Part shown: piece by piece, positions 7,445-13,648 of the stretch
Position numbering within the stretch: the first letter of the stretch is position 1
How the letters are laid out: every line of letters starts with the position of its first letter
Origin: Actinomycetes bacterium
Lineage (GTDB): Bacteria > Actinomycetota > Acidimicrobiia > Acidimicrobiales > Acidimicrobiaceae
Length of the DNA: 13,648 bases
Assembly: GCA_021823045.1 (NCBI GenBank)
Contig: JAKAPB010000009.1
Span: 1 to 13,648 of the forward strand
Reading direction: 5' to 3'
Notes under the pieces: generated by a model
The model's database searches: none
Told to the model about the DNA's origin: nothing
Seen by the model: only the letters and a program-made list of their open reading frames with translations
Program-made: the position numbers and the translations under genes

Positions 7445-8638
7445 GTGTCTACACCCCTTCGAATCGCAGTAGTTACAGATAAGGTCGAACCGTTTTTTAT
7501 AGGCGGATACGAGAGGAAGCTGGCAACCTATGCGCGGGTGCTCGCAGATCGACATGAGGTTCGTGTTTACACCACCCTGGATCACAAGGATGCAGCTATT
7601 GGTCGGGTGAAGTTTAAACAACTTGTTCCACGGGCACCTTTCCAGAAGTGGCATGCAAGTCGGAGCCTCCTTCACTCGGCCGTCTTTGCTTCCTCCCTCA
7701 TTCGCTCTCCTTTTGGTGACTGGGAGCCCGATGTAGTTCTGATTGAAGCGATTCCTTACGTGCATCTCCCGCTTGTTGGACGTTGGATCAGGCGGAGTGG
7801 CATTCCTGCGATACTCTTTGTCGAGGAAGCCTGGGTGAGCTATCGATACTTTCCCGGTATCGTTTCACCGGTCAGCGGCCGTGCGTTGAGAGGCATGCTC
7901 AGCGACGCGGTGTCGTGGGCGGCAAAGACTGTTACGACCTCAAGCGTCACGACATCGACATTACGGACCAGCTTCGGTGCCAAAAATCTCATTACAATTC
8001 ACGACGGGACAGACCTTTCACAAATACTGGATGCTTCGGCTTCGAATCTGAGCCCGCGCTACGATTTCGTTTCACTGGGTAGATTGGTCCGTACCAAGCG
8101 TGTGTCCGAATTCATCGACGGACTTGCGTCGCTACAGAAGGAATACGGTTGGTCGGGTCGGGCAATAGTCATTGGTGCCGGTCCGGAAGAAGCCCGCCTC
8201 AAGCGCCTGATTCTTGAACACAGCCTTGCCGAGCACGTCGAGGTTACAGGATTTCTAAGGGAGATTGAGGTTCATGAAGTGTTGAGGCGATCGCGGTCGA
8301 TTGTACTGTGCTCTGAACGAGAGGGGTTCTCTCAATCGACGCTGCTCGCGATGGCATTTGGCGTTGTTCCCCTGGTCGCCAAGCCCCGTTTCCCCGAGGT
8401 ATTCGGGGTTTCGGACCTGGTAGCCGACGGTGTCACGGGAATGTACTTTGAGCTCGGAAATCGTCGAGCCCTTGTAGAAAGGATGAACTGGCTGCTGAAT
8501 CACCCAGAGGATTTCAACCAACTCTCCAGTTCCGCGAGAAATGTTGCCCTCCAGCATGATTGGAAACGCCAGGCTGCTATTCTAGAGGAGCAAATCCTAC
8601 TCGCGGTGGGCGTGAACACCATCGAAACTACAGCCTGA
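7445..8638 (+). CDS. GT4-type glycosyltransferase with altered EX7E motif
   Basis: A 397-residue protein of full GT4 length. RIAVVTDKVEPFFIGGYERKL holds the first strand and the G-G-x-E/Q loop (GGYER, 20-24) of the acceptor domain. VSLGRLVRTKRV (209-220) is the usual start of the donor domain. IGAGPEEARLK (243-253) and VEVTGFL (265-271) follow in the expected order. The nucleotide-sugar site CSEREGFSQSTLLAMAFG (289-306) keeps the first glutamate of EX7E (E293), but the second is Leu301 (codon CTC at 8345-8347). The rest of the protein looks intact, so this is either a tolerated variation or a change in donor binding. It starts with GTG, has a GAGG ribosome site, and follows the glycosyltransferase at 6314-7345 on the same strand. 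It converges on the methyltransferase gene. Confidence 0.88.
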   Translation: MSTPLRIAVVTDKVEPFFIGGYERKLATYARVLADRHEVRVYTTLDHKDAAIGRVKFKQLVPRAPFQKWHASRSLLHSAVFASSLIRSPFGDWEPDVVLIEAIPYVHLPLVGRWIRRSGIPAILFVEEAWVSYRYFPGIVSPVSGRALRGMLSDAVSWAAKTVTTSSVTTSTLRTSFGAKNLITIHDGTDLSQILDASASNLSPRYDFVSLGRLVRTKRVSEFIDGLASLQKEYGWSGRAIVIGAGPEEARLKRLILEHSLAEHVEVTGFLREIEVHEVLRRSRSIVLCSEREGFSQSTLLAMAFGVVPLVAKPRFPEVFGVSDLVADGVTGMYFELGNRRALVERMNWLLNHPEDFNQLSSSARNVALQHDWKRQAAILEEQILLAVGVNTIETTA

Positions 8639-8693
8639 ACTATCTTGTGGTTTCAGGCATGCGCGGGAGAGCGACGTTAGCATCATCCGAGGC

Positions 8694-8713
8694 GTCGCCT
8701 AACATAAGGCGAC
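8694..8713. terminator. Hairpin between convergent genes
   Basis: GTCGCCT (8694-8700), a 6-base loop AACATA, and AGGCGAC (8707-8713) form a perfect 7-base-pair hairpin inside the 97-base gap between the convergent genes ending at 8638 and 8736. Its position suits a bidirectional transcription stop or mRNA 3' end. There is no T-run, which archaeal terminators normally need, so the role is uncertain. Confidence 0.3.
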
Positions 8714-8735
8714 TCCGGCCACCCAGGGCGATTCC

Positions 8736-9503
8736 TCATGGCCTCCGAAACAAGACAACCTGAAGGGTCTGCTCTCTCGTTATACCAAGGCCCCGTAGCA
8801 CGCGCATCATCAGCTCGAAGAAAGAGTAACCCGACAGCATCCGAACTCGAGAGTACATTAAGAGAGAGCGGATGGGATGCCGAATTAAGTAACTCGCTAC
8901 ACGAAGAGTGGCGTCGCCAGAAGAAAGGGGCACTTGCCTAAACCCGCGAGTCTCCAACATGGACCTCACTTCTGATTGGTCTCCATGGAGTTCCATAGAG
9001 ACGAATCTCGCTCGCCCCATCAAATCTATCGAGATGGGCACGATTACCTTCTCGAGCCCCTCGACATCCATCTTAATGAAGTCCAAACGAGTCACCCCGG
9101 CTTCCTCGAGTGCCGACCCGAGTGGCAGAGCGCGAGCGAGAAAAGACTCGTTTTTGAAATCGATCGTAAGGGTTCCGCGAAAGTCCGAGATTGCCACGTT
9201 CATGGGTGTAACGTTCCTCAAACCGTTCACACCAATGTTACGAACTAGAACCGCGAAGTCGGCCGGATTTGGCTCTATGGCCACCACCTTTCCGGCAGCA
9301 CCGACCCGCTTAGAAGCAATTACAGAGAATTCCCCAATCCCCGCACCTATGTCTAGGACGGTAGCTCCCTGGCGGATCAAGTCTGTTCGATAGACGTTCG
9401 CAACAATGCACTCGCCAATCGCGACTACATCTCTAGCGTCCCGGTACTTGATGTTGAAGCCCTCAATCAAGAGCGGCCGAGGGTCGACCCTTACTCTGGA
9501 CAT
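8736..9503 (-). CDS. FkbM-family SAM-dependent methyltransferase
   Basis: A 255-residue class I methyltransferase predicted to O-methylate a sugar, a common capping step in surface glycans. Residues 48-60 (TVLDIGAGIGEFS) are the SAM-binding motif I, and VVAIEPNP (73-80) carries the acidic residue that binds the ribose. DFIKMDVEGLE (141-151) is the FkbM hallmark, followed by VSMELHG (168-174). The remaining C-terminal part (~200-255) is basic and less conserved, typical of acceptor-specific regions. The start at 9503 is ATG, without a clear Shine-Dalgarno; the minus-strand TCTTAGT at 9524-9530 lies where a leaderless TATA box would be, but it is a weak match. It is oriented against its neighbours and shares a 147-base divergent region with the aminotransferase operon. 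Confidence 0.88.
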   Translation of the reverse strand: MSRVRVDPRPLLIEGFNIKYRDARDVVAIGECIVANVYRTDLIRQGATVLDIGAGIGEFSVIASKRVGAAGKVVAIEPNPADFAVLVRNIGVNGLRNVTPMNVAISDFRGTLTIDFKNESFLARALPLGSALEEAGVTRLDFIKMDVEGLEKVIVPISIDLMGRARFVSMELHGDQSEVRSMLETRGFRQVPLSSGDATLRVASYLIRHPIRSLLMYSRVRMLSGYSFFELMMRVLRGLGITREQTLQVVLFRRP

Positions 9504-9612
9504 GCGTACTTGGAAACCAACCCGGCACTAAGACCTGCCATAGCTCGTTCCCCTCGTCAATAACCGAGTAAGATAGTAGAAACGTCGAGGGCCCCCGGGA
9601 AGGCGCTCACGC

Positions 9613-9628
9613 CGAAGCGAGGTTATAG
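9613..9628 (+). promoter_or_regulatory. Archaeal BRE/TATA promoter, leaderless, for the sugar-modification operon
   Basis: Purine-rich CGAAGCGAGG (9613-9622) directly precedes TTATAG (9623-9628), which is centred about 26 bases before the ATG at 9651. This matches the BRE plus TATA spacing of archaeal promoters with transcription starting at or next to the start codon. The GGA just before the ATG is the only Shine-Dalgarno-like string. Assignment is by pattern and spacing only. Confidence 0.45.
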
Positions 9629-9650
9629 CGGCTCCGGTATGTAAGGACCC

Positions 9651-10772
9651 ATGGACAAAATTCCGCTGGCGTCACCAGAGCTATCTTCTGATGCGGTTGA
9701 GGCGCTTCGACGAGCGCTTTCAACTGAACGATTTGTTGGCGGAGAATCAGTTGAGCTGTTCGAAAGGGAATTCGCTAGATTTGTCGGGACCAAGCACGCG
9801 GTCTCGGTGAACAGTGGCACCTCGGGTCTCTTGGCGAGCTTGATTGCTCTGAGGGTAAAGCGAGGTGATATTGTGATCACTACTCCTGCGACCTTCGTGG
9901 CCACGGCGAACGCTATAGTTCTCTCAGGTGCCGTACCTGCGTTCGCCGATGTTTCTCCAGTAGACTACAACATTGATGTAGAATCCATTCGGAAAATCTT
10001 ACGGCTCAAGGGGAAAAAGGTTCGTGCAATACTTCCAGTTCACCTCTACGGCCGCCCCTGCAATCTCGCCCCGATAATCGAACTCGCAAACGAGGCTGGG
10101 GTTCCCGTCCTTGAAGACGCGTGCCAGGCGCACGGGGCGTCGGTCAACGGGAAACAGGTAGGCTCCTTTGGCACCGCGGGCGTATTCTCGTTTTACTCCT
10201 CCAAGAACCTGATCGTTGGCGGAGATGGTGGAATGGTAACAACCAACGATGCTGAAGTGGCCCAAGCTCTCCGCGAACTCAGAGATGCCGGGCGCCGGAC
10301 GCATGAACCGACCTACCTACATTTCCGCGTGGGTTTCAACTTCCGATTAAACACAATAAATGCGGCGATCGGGCGCGAGCAGCTGAAGCTCTTACCGAAA
10401 GAGAATCAGCTTAGGGCCAGAATAGCGAGCCGATATATTCGTGAACTTGGGTCATCTGGCCCGATTCAACTGCCGCCGCCGGACACTAGTCATAGCAAGT
10501 CGTCTTGGCACCTTTTTGTGGTATCTGCCAAGAAGCGTGACGACCTTCGCAGCCATCTCTCCGCAGAGAGAATCGAGACCGGGATACACTATCCGCTACC
10601 CATACCGAATCAGCCCGCATACAAGAACATTAAATACTACGCGGTAAAGTCAGCTACCGCCTCGAGGTGGGCACGGGAGGTGTTGAGCCTGCCAGTCTTC
10701 CCGGCAATGTCTGGCGCTGCTCTAGACCGTGTTACGAACGTGGTTAGCGAATTCTACACGGATCGGTCATGA
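9651..10772 (+). CDS. DegT/DnrJ/EryC1/StrS sugar aminotransferase (WbpE-like)
   Basis: A 373-residue PLP-dependent aminotransferase that would add an amino group to a keto-sugar nucleotide using glutamate. Visible landmarks in order: NSGTSGL (54-60, phosphate loop), PVHLYG (129-134), VLEDACQAHGA (153-163, with D156 binding the pyridine nitrogen), and FSFYSSKN (179-186, with K185 as the PLP Schiff-base lysine). GGDGGMV (190-196) and GFNFRLNTINAAIG (228-241) are also typical of the family, as is the IHYPLPIPNQPAY region (312-324). Length is normal. The next gene overlaps by 4 bases and encodes a Gfo/Idh dehydrogenase, then a WbpD-like acetyltransferase. In WbpB/E/D-type pathways this enzyme makes the 3-amino group of UDP-GlcNAc(3NH2)A. 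Family membership is certain; the exact substrate is inferred from context. Confidence 0.93.
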   Translation: MDKIPLASPELSSDAVEALRRALSTERFVGGESVELFEREFARFVGTKHAVSVNSGTSGLLASLIALRVKRGDIVITTPATFVATANAIVLSGAVPAFADVSPVDYNIDVESIRKILRLKGKKVRAILPVHLYGRPCNLAPIIELANEAGVPVLEDACQAHGASVNGKQVGSFGTAGVFSFYSSKNLIVGGDGGMVTTNDAEVAQALRELRDAGRRTHEPTYLHFRVGFNFRLNTINAAIGREQLKLLPKENQLRARIASRYIRELGSSGPIQLPPPDTSHSKSSWHLFVVSAKKRDDLRSHLSAERIETGIHYPLPIPNQPAYKNIKYYAVKSATASRWAREVLSLPVFPAMSGAALDRVTNVVSEFYTDRS

Positions 10773-11704
10773 ACGTGGGCTTGCTAGGCTTGGGCTATTG
10801 GGGGATGAAAGTCCGATCGGAATATGAGAACCTGTTACGCTCTGGAGTGATCGACAGCCTGCACACTTTCGACCTCAACAGGGAGACTTCACTCAGACAG
10901 GCCTCATCGGGTTCAATTGTAGAACCGAGCGTTAGCTCTCTGCTCTCGCATGTTGACGCCGTGCACATTTGCACTCCAAACACCACCCATTTCGAGTTGG
11001 CGAGGTCTGCGGTCGAGTCGGGGGTGCACATCTTAGTAGAGAAGCCGATGGCACTTGACTCCCCGAGTTGCTACAAGCTGGTTGAGCTTGGGTCAGCTCA
11101 TGACGTAATAGTTCAGGTCGGCCACGTGTTTCGATTTTCATCAGCAGTTAGAGTCATCAAGGAATCCGTCGCGTCTGGAACGCTCGGGGCCATACGATAC
11201 ATCCGCTTTCAGTGGAATCAATTCATGGGCTATGGCAACACCCGGGGCATGGCGGCCCAGACCGAAATATTCTGGGACTTGCTCCCTCACCCTTTGGACA
11301 TCCTTAACTACATTACCGACGAGTGGCCCCTCTTGGCTCGGGCTGATGCGGTCATGTCTGAGACGTTGCCCGGAGTCCCACTCCTATGTGACGTCCACGT
11401 CGGCTTGCCTAGCGGGATAAGAGTCTCTTTGACCGTTAGCTATCTTCACGCACAGAAGTCGAGGAGGGTTGAAGTAGTTGGAACCGAGGGGACACTGGTC
11501 GCAGACGTTGTCGATGGCACAATCGAGACTTACAGGAACGGGGTGCGGAATAGCTCTGAAGTCGCCCGGAATAATACGATCGAGGCAGAACTTCGCAACT
11601 TTTGTGATGCAGTGAGAACCGGTAAGAGTATCGGAAATTCAGCAATCATAGGCGCCCAAACAGTTCGTTCTATCGAGCTGATTCGGAAGGAGGCAAGGGT
11701 ATGA
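10769..11704 (+). CDS. Gfo/Idh/MocA-family sugar dehydrogenase (WbpB-like)
   Basis: A 311-residue NAD(P)-dependent oxidoreductase. An N-terminal Rossmann fold opens with GLLGLGYWG (4-12). HICTPNTTH (66-74) and the signature EKP (91-93, catalytic K92) follow, then GHVFRF (118-123) at the domain junction. The C-terminal alpha/beta domain contains DLLPHPLDIL with H174, the usual substrate-binding and proton-relay histidine. In WbpB-type pathways the enzyme oxidises C3 of UDP-GlcNAcA to the 3-keto sugar used by the aminotransferase. The order here (aminotransferase, dehydrogenase, acetyltransferase) and the 4-base overlaps at both ends (10769-10772 and 11701-11704) argue for a coupled pathway. 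It could act on another UDP- or dTDP-sugar; the sequence does not settle this. Confidence 0.9.
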   Translation: MNVGLLGLGYWGMKVRSEYENLLRSGVIDSLHTFDLNRETSLRQASSGSIVEPSVSSLLSHVDAVHICTPNTTHFELARSAVESGVHILVEKPMALDSPSCYKLVELGSAHDVIVQVGHVFRFSSAVRVIKESVASGTLGAIRYIRFQWNQFMGYGNTRGMAAQTEIFWDLLPHPLDILNYITDEWPLLARADAVMSETLPGVPLLCDVHVGLPSGIRVSLTVSYLHAQKSRRVEVVGTEGTLVADVVDGTIETYRNGVRNSSEVARNNTIEAELRNFCDAVRTGKSIGNSAIIGAQTVRSIELIRKEARV

Positions 11705-12195
11705 CTACTCGACGCCCAAGATTCAGCTCCATAGTCAGGTGCAAAATCGGCGCTGGAACCATACTTCACGACCACGTCAATCTCTACGCTTGCAGGGTCG
11801 GCAAATACTGCAAGGTGGACTCATTTGTCTACATCGAAGAAGGGGTCCATATCGGCGATCGGTCCAGAATTCGCCCGTTCGTGTTCATTCCAACGGGGGT
11901 CAGAATCGGAGCGGATGTGTTTATAGGTCCCTCGGTGACGTTTACCAATGACAAGTACCCCAAGATTGGAAGAGCGTTCACTCTAGAGCATACAATTGTC
12001 GAGGATGGGGTTTCAATCGGGGCAGGTTCCGTTGTTCTTCCCGGCGTGAAGATTGGTTCGGGAGCCCTGATCGGTGCGGGAAGCGTTGTGACGAAAGATG
12101 TGCCCCCGAACACGAAGTACATCGCAGGTAGGCTCTACCCGTATCCCAGTCCCCTTAAACGAAAACGCACAGTCGGTAAATCAATCTCGGGCTGA
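11701..12195 (+). CDS. WbpD-like left-handed beta-helix sugar N-acetyltransferase
   Basis: A 164-residue hexapeptide-repeat acyltransferase that would trimerise and use acetyl-CoA. The isoleucine-patch repeats are clear (IGAGTI, VGKYCKV, IGDRSRI, IGADVFI, IGAGSVV, IGSGALI, IGAGSVV), and the protein ends in a short basic tail. The loop TFTNDKYPKIG (80-90) is very close to the NDKYP signature of WbpD/WlbB enzymes, which acetylate the 3-amino group of UDP-GlcNAc(3NH2)A. That is the best single clue to the pathway product, UDP-2,3-diacetamido-2,3-dideoxy-uronic acid. The gene has a good Shine-Dalgarno (GGAGG, 11689-11693) and an ATGA overlap with the dehydrogenase. It is the last gene of the operon; only 24 bases separate its stop from that of the convergent GT2 gene. 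Confidence 0.9.
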   Translation: MTTRRPRFSSIVRCKIGAGTILHDHVNLYACRVGKYCKVDSFVYIEEGVHIGDRSRIRPFVFIPTGVRIGADVFIGPSVTFTNDKYPKIGRAFTLEHTIVEDGVSIGAGSVVLPGVKIGSGALIGAGSVVTKDVPPNTKYIAGRLYPYPSPLKRKRTVGKSISG

Positions 12196-12219
12196 ACAGC
12201 GAGTCGCCCGCTCCTCAAA

Positions 12220-13098
12220 TCAGGTCCAAGGTTGTAGCGCGCTTAGGAGCTGTTCAATCTCCTCAGCGATGTCTGCCGAGCTCCGAGGCAGAGCTCGAAG
12301 ATCACTAATCCGCGTGTTCAAGTAATGCGCTTCAGCCATGTCCATCCGTGAGGAATACCGGTCCAATAACGTCAAAACGCGGTCATAAGTGGGTTTTGGG
12401 AAACCGGCTGGAGGCACTTTCAGAATCCGGATCGCGTACTCGTAGTACGCCAGAAGGAGACCGAGGCCCAATCGGCCATCTAGCAATCCCCCTTGAAAGA
12501 GATATTGCACAGTCGGGGCCGCGAGTCGGTAGCTGAGGGTGCGCAAGCTCCGTCTCTCTAGAGGAATCGTGCGCTCAGCTTTAGCCCAGAAGTGGGCCAA
12601 GTCCCTATAGGCATGGTTGGTTATTGACCCCGGCGCGAGCCTAGAACGGCCCTTCAACCTTAGTCGCTCGTGCACGGGGTATACGAACTGCGCCGCGAAC
12701 CGCTTGTACATTCTGGTTTCCGTTCGTCGCCACCATTTGATTTCGATACCAGCAAACGTCGCATTGATTCTAAACCGGTATCCCGGGGAATCGAACGAGT
12801 CGCCTCGAAGGAAAGCCCGGGCCTGTTCATCGACTATCTCATCGTCCGCCACCACGAAGACGTAATCTGAGAGTGCGTGGAATGCACCTAGGTTTCGCAG
12901 GTACGCAAAGTTCCTCGATCTCGAACCAATCAGTCGAATCGCGGGAAATTCACTCTTGATGATTTCAAAGCTGGCCGGATCGTCAACCACTAGGATGGAA
13001 GGGACCTCTGCCTCCGCGAAGAAAGCGATAATGTCTCGACATCGTTGCGGGCGATTGCTTACAATGACTGCCGTAACTTTCGAAGGGATCCGAGTCAT
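12220..13098 (-). CDS. GT2-type (GT-A fold) glycosyltransferase, WaaE/KdtX-like
   Basis: A 292-residue probable inverting, metal-dependent glycosyltransferase. KVTAVIVSNR (7-16) is the first strand, SILVVDD (34-40) the second. RSRNFAYLRNLGA (60-72) matches the 'RN-x-G' region, and FVVADDEIVDEQA (81-93) carries the acidic D-D-E metal-binding triad. WWRRTETRMYKR (122-133) and YPVHERL (140-146), followed by ITNHAYRD (159-166), are like the conserved C-terminal half of WaaE/KdtX-type GT2 enzymes. A helical, partly hydrophobic C-terminus (~190-292) may sit on the membrane surface; no clear transmembrane helix is seen. The ATG at 13098 is supported by GAGGTGA 10 bases upstream. Codon use is ~50% G/C at third positions in the first 30 codons, in contrast to the next gene on the right. 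Confidence 0.82.
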   Translation of the reverse strand: MTRIPSKVTAVIVSNRPQRCRDIIAFFAEAEVPSILVVDDPASFEIIKSEFPAIRLIGSRSRNFAYLRNLGAFHALSDYVFVVADDEIVDEQARAFLRGDSFDSPGYRFRINATFAGIEIKWWRRTETRMYKRFAAQFVYPVHERLRLKGRSRLAPGSITNHAYRDLAHFWAKAERTIPLERRSLRTLSYRLAAPTVQYLFQGGLLDGRLGLGLLLAYYEYAIRILKVPPAGFPKPTYDRVLTLLDRYSSRMDMAEAHYLNTRISDLRALPRSSADIAEEIEQLLSALQPWT

Positions 13099-13108
13099 TG
13101 CAGAGCGC

Positions 13109-13115
13109 TCACCTC
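13109..13115 (-). promoter_or_regulatory. Strong Shine-Dalgarno before the GT2 gene
   Basis: On the minus strand GAGGTGA is fully complementary to the anti-Shine-Dalgarno end of 16S rRNA and lies 10 bases before the ATG at 13098. It implies a leadered transcript, unlike the operon starting at 9651. Confidence 0.5.
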
Positions 13116-13319
13116 GCTGAGGAGCGGCTCAATCCTTCGAGAGTCCGTTTGGGTGCGACGTGATGTGCGCTTATGCCTCATAGCGCAGAGTTGGCCGCTC
13201 ATATCTTCTTCTACGGTACGCCGCTGAAAGGCCAATTCCGGCGACTTCAACACACCTAGATGCCTCTTCATCTCGACAGACGTGTCTTTGAAAGACCGAG
13301 CTGAATTTCGCCGGTCCGG

Positions 13320-13326
13320 TTTATAA
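13320..13326 (-). promoter_or_regulatory. Candidate TATA box upstream of the GT2 gene
   Basis: TTATAAA on the minus strand is the best TATA-like string in the gap. The sequence just upstream on that strand (TCGTTGGGG) is only a moderate BRE. The predicted transcript would run toward the GT2 gene at 13098. The string is nearly palindromic, so the opposite direction cannot be excluded. Confidence 0.3.
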
Positions 13327-13452
13327 CCCCAACGACGCGAGGCGGTGAACATGCTGAACCACCTGCGACATAGGGGACCCCAGCAGACTCACACCCAATC
13401 GGCTTGACCGACAGGGGGTTGTCCAAACTCGCTCCTGATGCAGTCGCCAACC

Positions 13453-13648
13453 TCAGTTACGTCCGAACTCATCCTTGAACCAGCGGATGAGCCGGGGCGG
13501 TACGCGCTTCCCGACCGGCGAGTTCAGGAGGCGAACCCCGATCAGCGAGACGAACATCACGGGGATCGCGCGGCCGATCGGCATCCGGGTCGCGGGATCG
13601 TGGTGCCAGGCGACCGGCACCTCCTTCACCGACCGGCCCCGCTTCCGC
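13453..13648 (-). CDS. C-terminal fragment of a GT2 glycosyltransferase (polyprenyl/dolichyl-phosphate sugar synthase-like), cut by window edge
   Basis: The last 64 codons and the stop (TGA at 13453-13455) of a minus-strand gene whose start lies beyond the window. The fragment contains SVKEVPVAWHHDPATRMP and a hydrophobic stretch (PVMFVSLIGVRLLN), then ends IRWFKDEFGRN. The 'EVPV-W' element followed by basic residues and a hydrophobic or amphipathic helix is the typical C-terminus of GT2 enzymes of the dolichyl-phosphate mannose/glucose synthase group, which load sugars onto lipid carriers. It was found by reading the reverse complement directly. G+C is ~68% over these 196 bases (134/196 by hand count) and only six third positions are A or T, very different from the genes to the left. 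With only the tail visible, the exact subfamily is uncertain. Confidence 0.75.
   Translation of the reverse strand, partial: RKRGRSVKEVPVAWHHDPATRMPIGRAIPVMFVSLIGVRLLNSPVGKRVPPRLIRWFKDEFGRN

Larger units (their letters stand above)
13099..13452. other. Intergenic gap at composition boundary
   Basis: This 354-base stretch lies between two minus-strand genes. On the minus strand it contains a good TATA-like TTATAAA (13320-13326), which would start a transcript near 13297 and leave a ~200-base leader before the GT2 start at 13098. A short minus-strand frame (13095-13352, or from an internal ATG at 13271) ends with an ATGA overlap on the GT2 start, but I cannot recognise a protein in it. No repeat, tRNA or mobile element is visible. 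Confidence 0.45.

Noticed and set aside
8908..9393. 161-residue plus-strand frame
   Set aside because: Exact antisense shadow of the FkbM methyltransferase, whose SAM and FkbM motifs are unambiguous.
11829..12122. 97-residue minus-strand frame
   Set aside because: Antisense shadow of the hexapeptide-repeat acetyltransferase; its repetitive look comes from the repeats on the other strand.
1..13648. CRISPR array, tRNA/rRNA genes, insertion sequences or integrase
   Set aside because: I saw no regularly spaced direct repeats, no tRNA-like cloverleaf or CCA end, and no transposase or recombinase motifs in any frame.

Overview
The window looks like a surface-glycan (protein glycosylation or exopolysaccharide) locus from an archaeon, most likely a member of the Thermoplasmata/Thermoplasmatota. 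The main taxonomic clue is the exported protein at 1241-2959. Its C-terminal half carries two tandem ~75-residue modules of the 'YPV-F-E-GLPSG-W...NGTY' type, which are very common in secreted thermoplasmatal proteins including thermopsins. It is also dense in N-X-S/T sequons. Supporting signs are a plausible leaderless archaeal promoter (purine-rich BRE plus TATA box about 26 bases before an ATG) and frequent GTG/TTG starts. The lineage is an inference; no rRNA or other marker gene is present.

Layout, left to right: (1) a GT4-type glycosyltransferase on + (30-1070). (2) On -, a two-gene unit transcribed 5887 to 1241: a very large YfhO-like multi-pass membrane protein followed after 6 bases by a sequon-rich DUF2341-like surface protein. 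(3) A ~425-base divergent intergenic region with several inverted repeats. (4) Two further GT4-type glycosyltransferases on + (6314-7345 and 7445-8638). (5) A converging FkbM-family methyltransferase on - (8736-9503). (6) A tightly overlapped + operon (9651-12195) of a DegT-type sugar aminotransferase, a Gfo/Idh/MocA sugar dehydrogenase and a WbpD-like left-handed beta-helix acetyltransferase. (7) A GT2-type transferase on - (12220-13098). (8) A 354-base gap, then the C-terminus of a GT2 (dolichyl-phosphate-sugar-synthase-like) on - running off the right edge.

How they may work together: the three-gene operon matches the enzyme set (WbpB/WbpE/WbpD types) that converts a UDP-2-acetamido-uronic acid into UDP-2,3-diacetamido-2,3-dideoxy-uronic acid, a sugar known from archaeal (methanococcal) N-glycans. 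The glycosyltransferases would assemble this and other sugars into an oligosaccharide, and the FkbM enzyme would cap it by O-methylation. The large membrane protein may handle lipid-linked sugar at the outer face of the membrane, with its sequon-rich partner as a possible acceptor or surface component. The UDP-GlcNAc 6-dehydrogenase, oligosaccharyltransferase (AglB) and flippase are not in the window.

Base composition changes abruptly at about 13,450. The last 196 bases are ~68% G+C with ~90% G/C at third codon positions (hand count), while the first 30 codons of the neighbouring GT2 have ~50%. This suggests the glycan genes are a lower-GC, possibly acquired island in a high-GC genome. I saw no transposase, integrase, tRNA, rRNA or CRISPR array.
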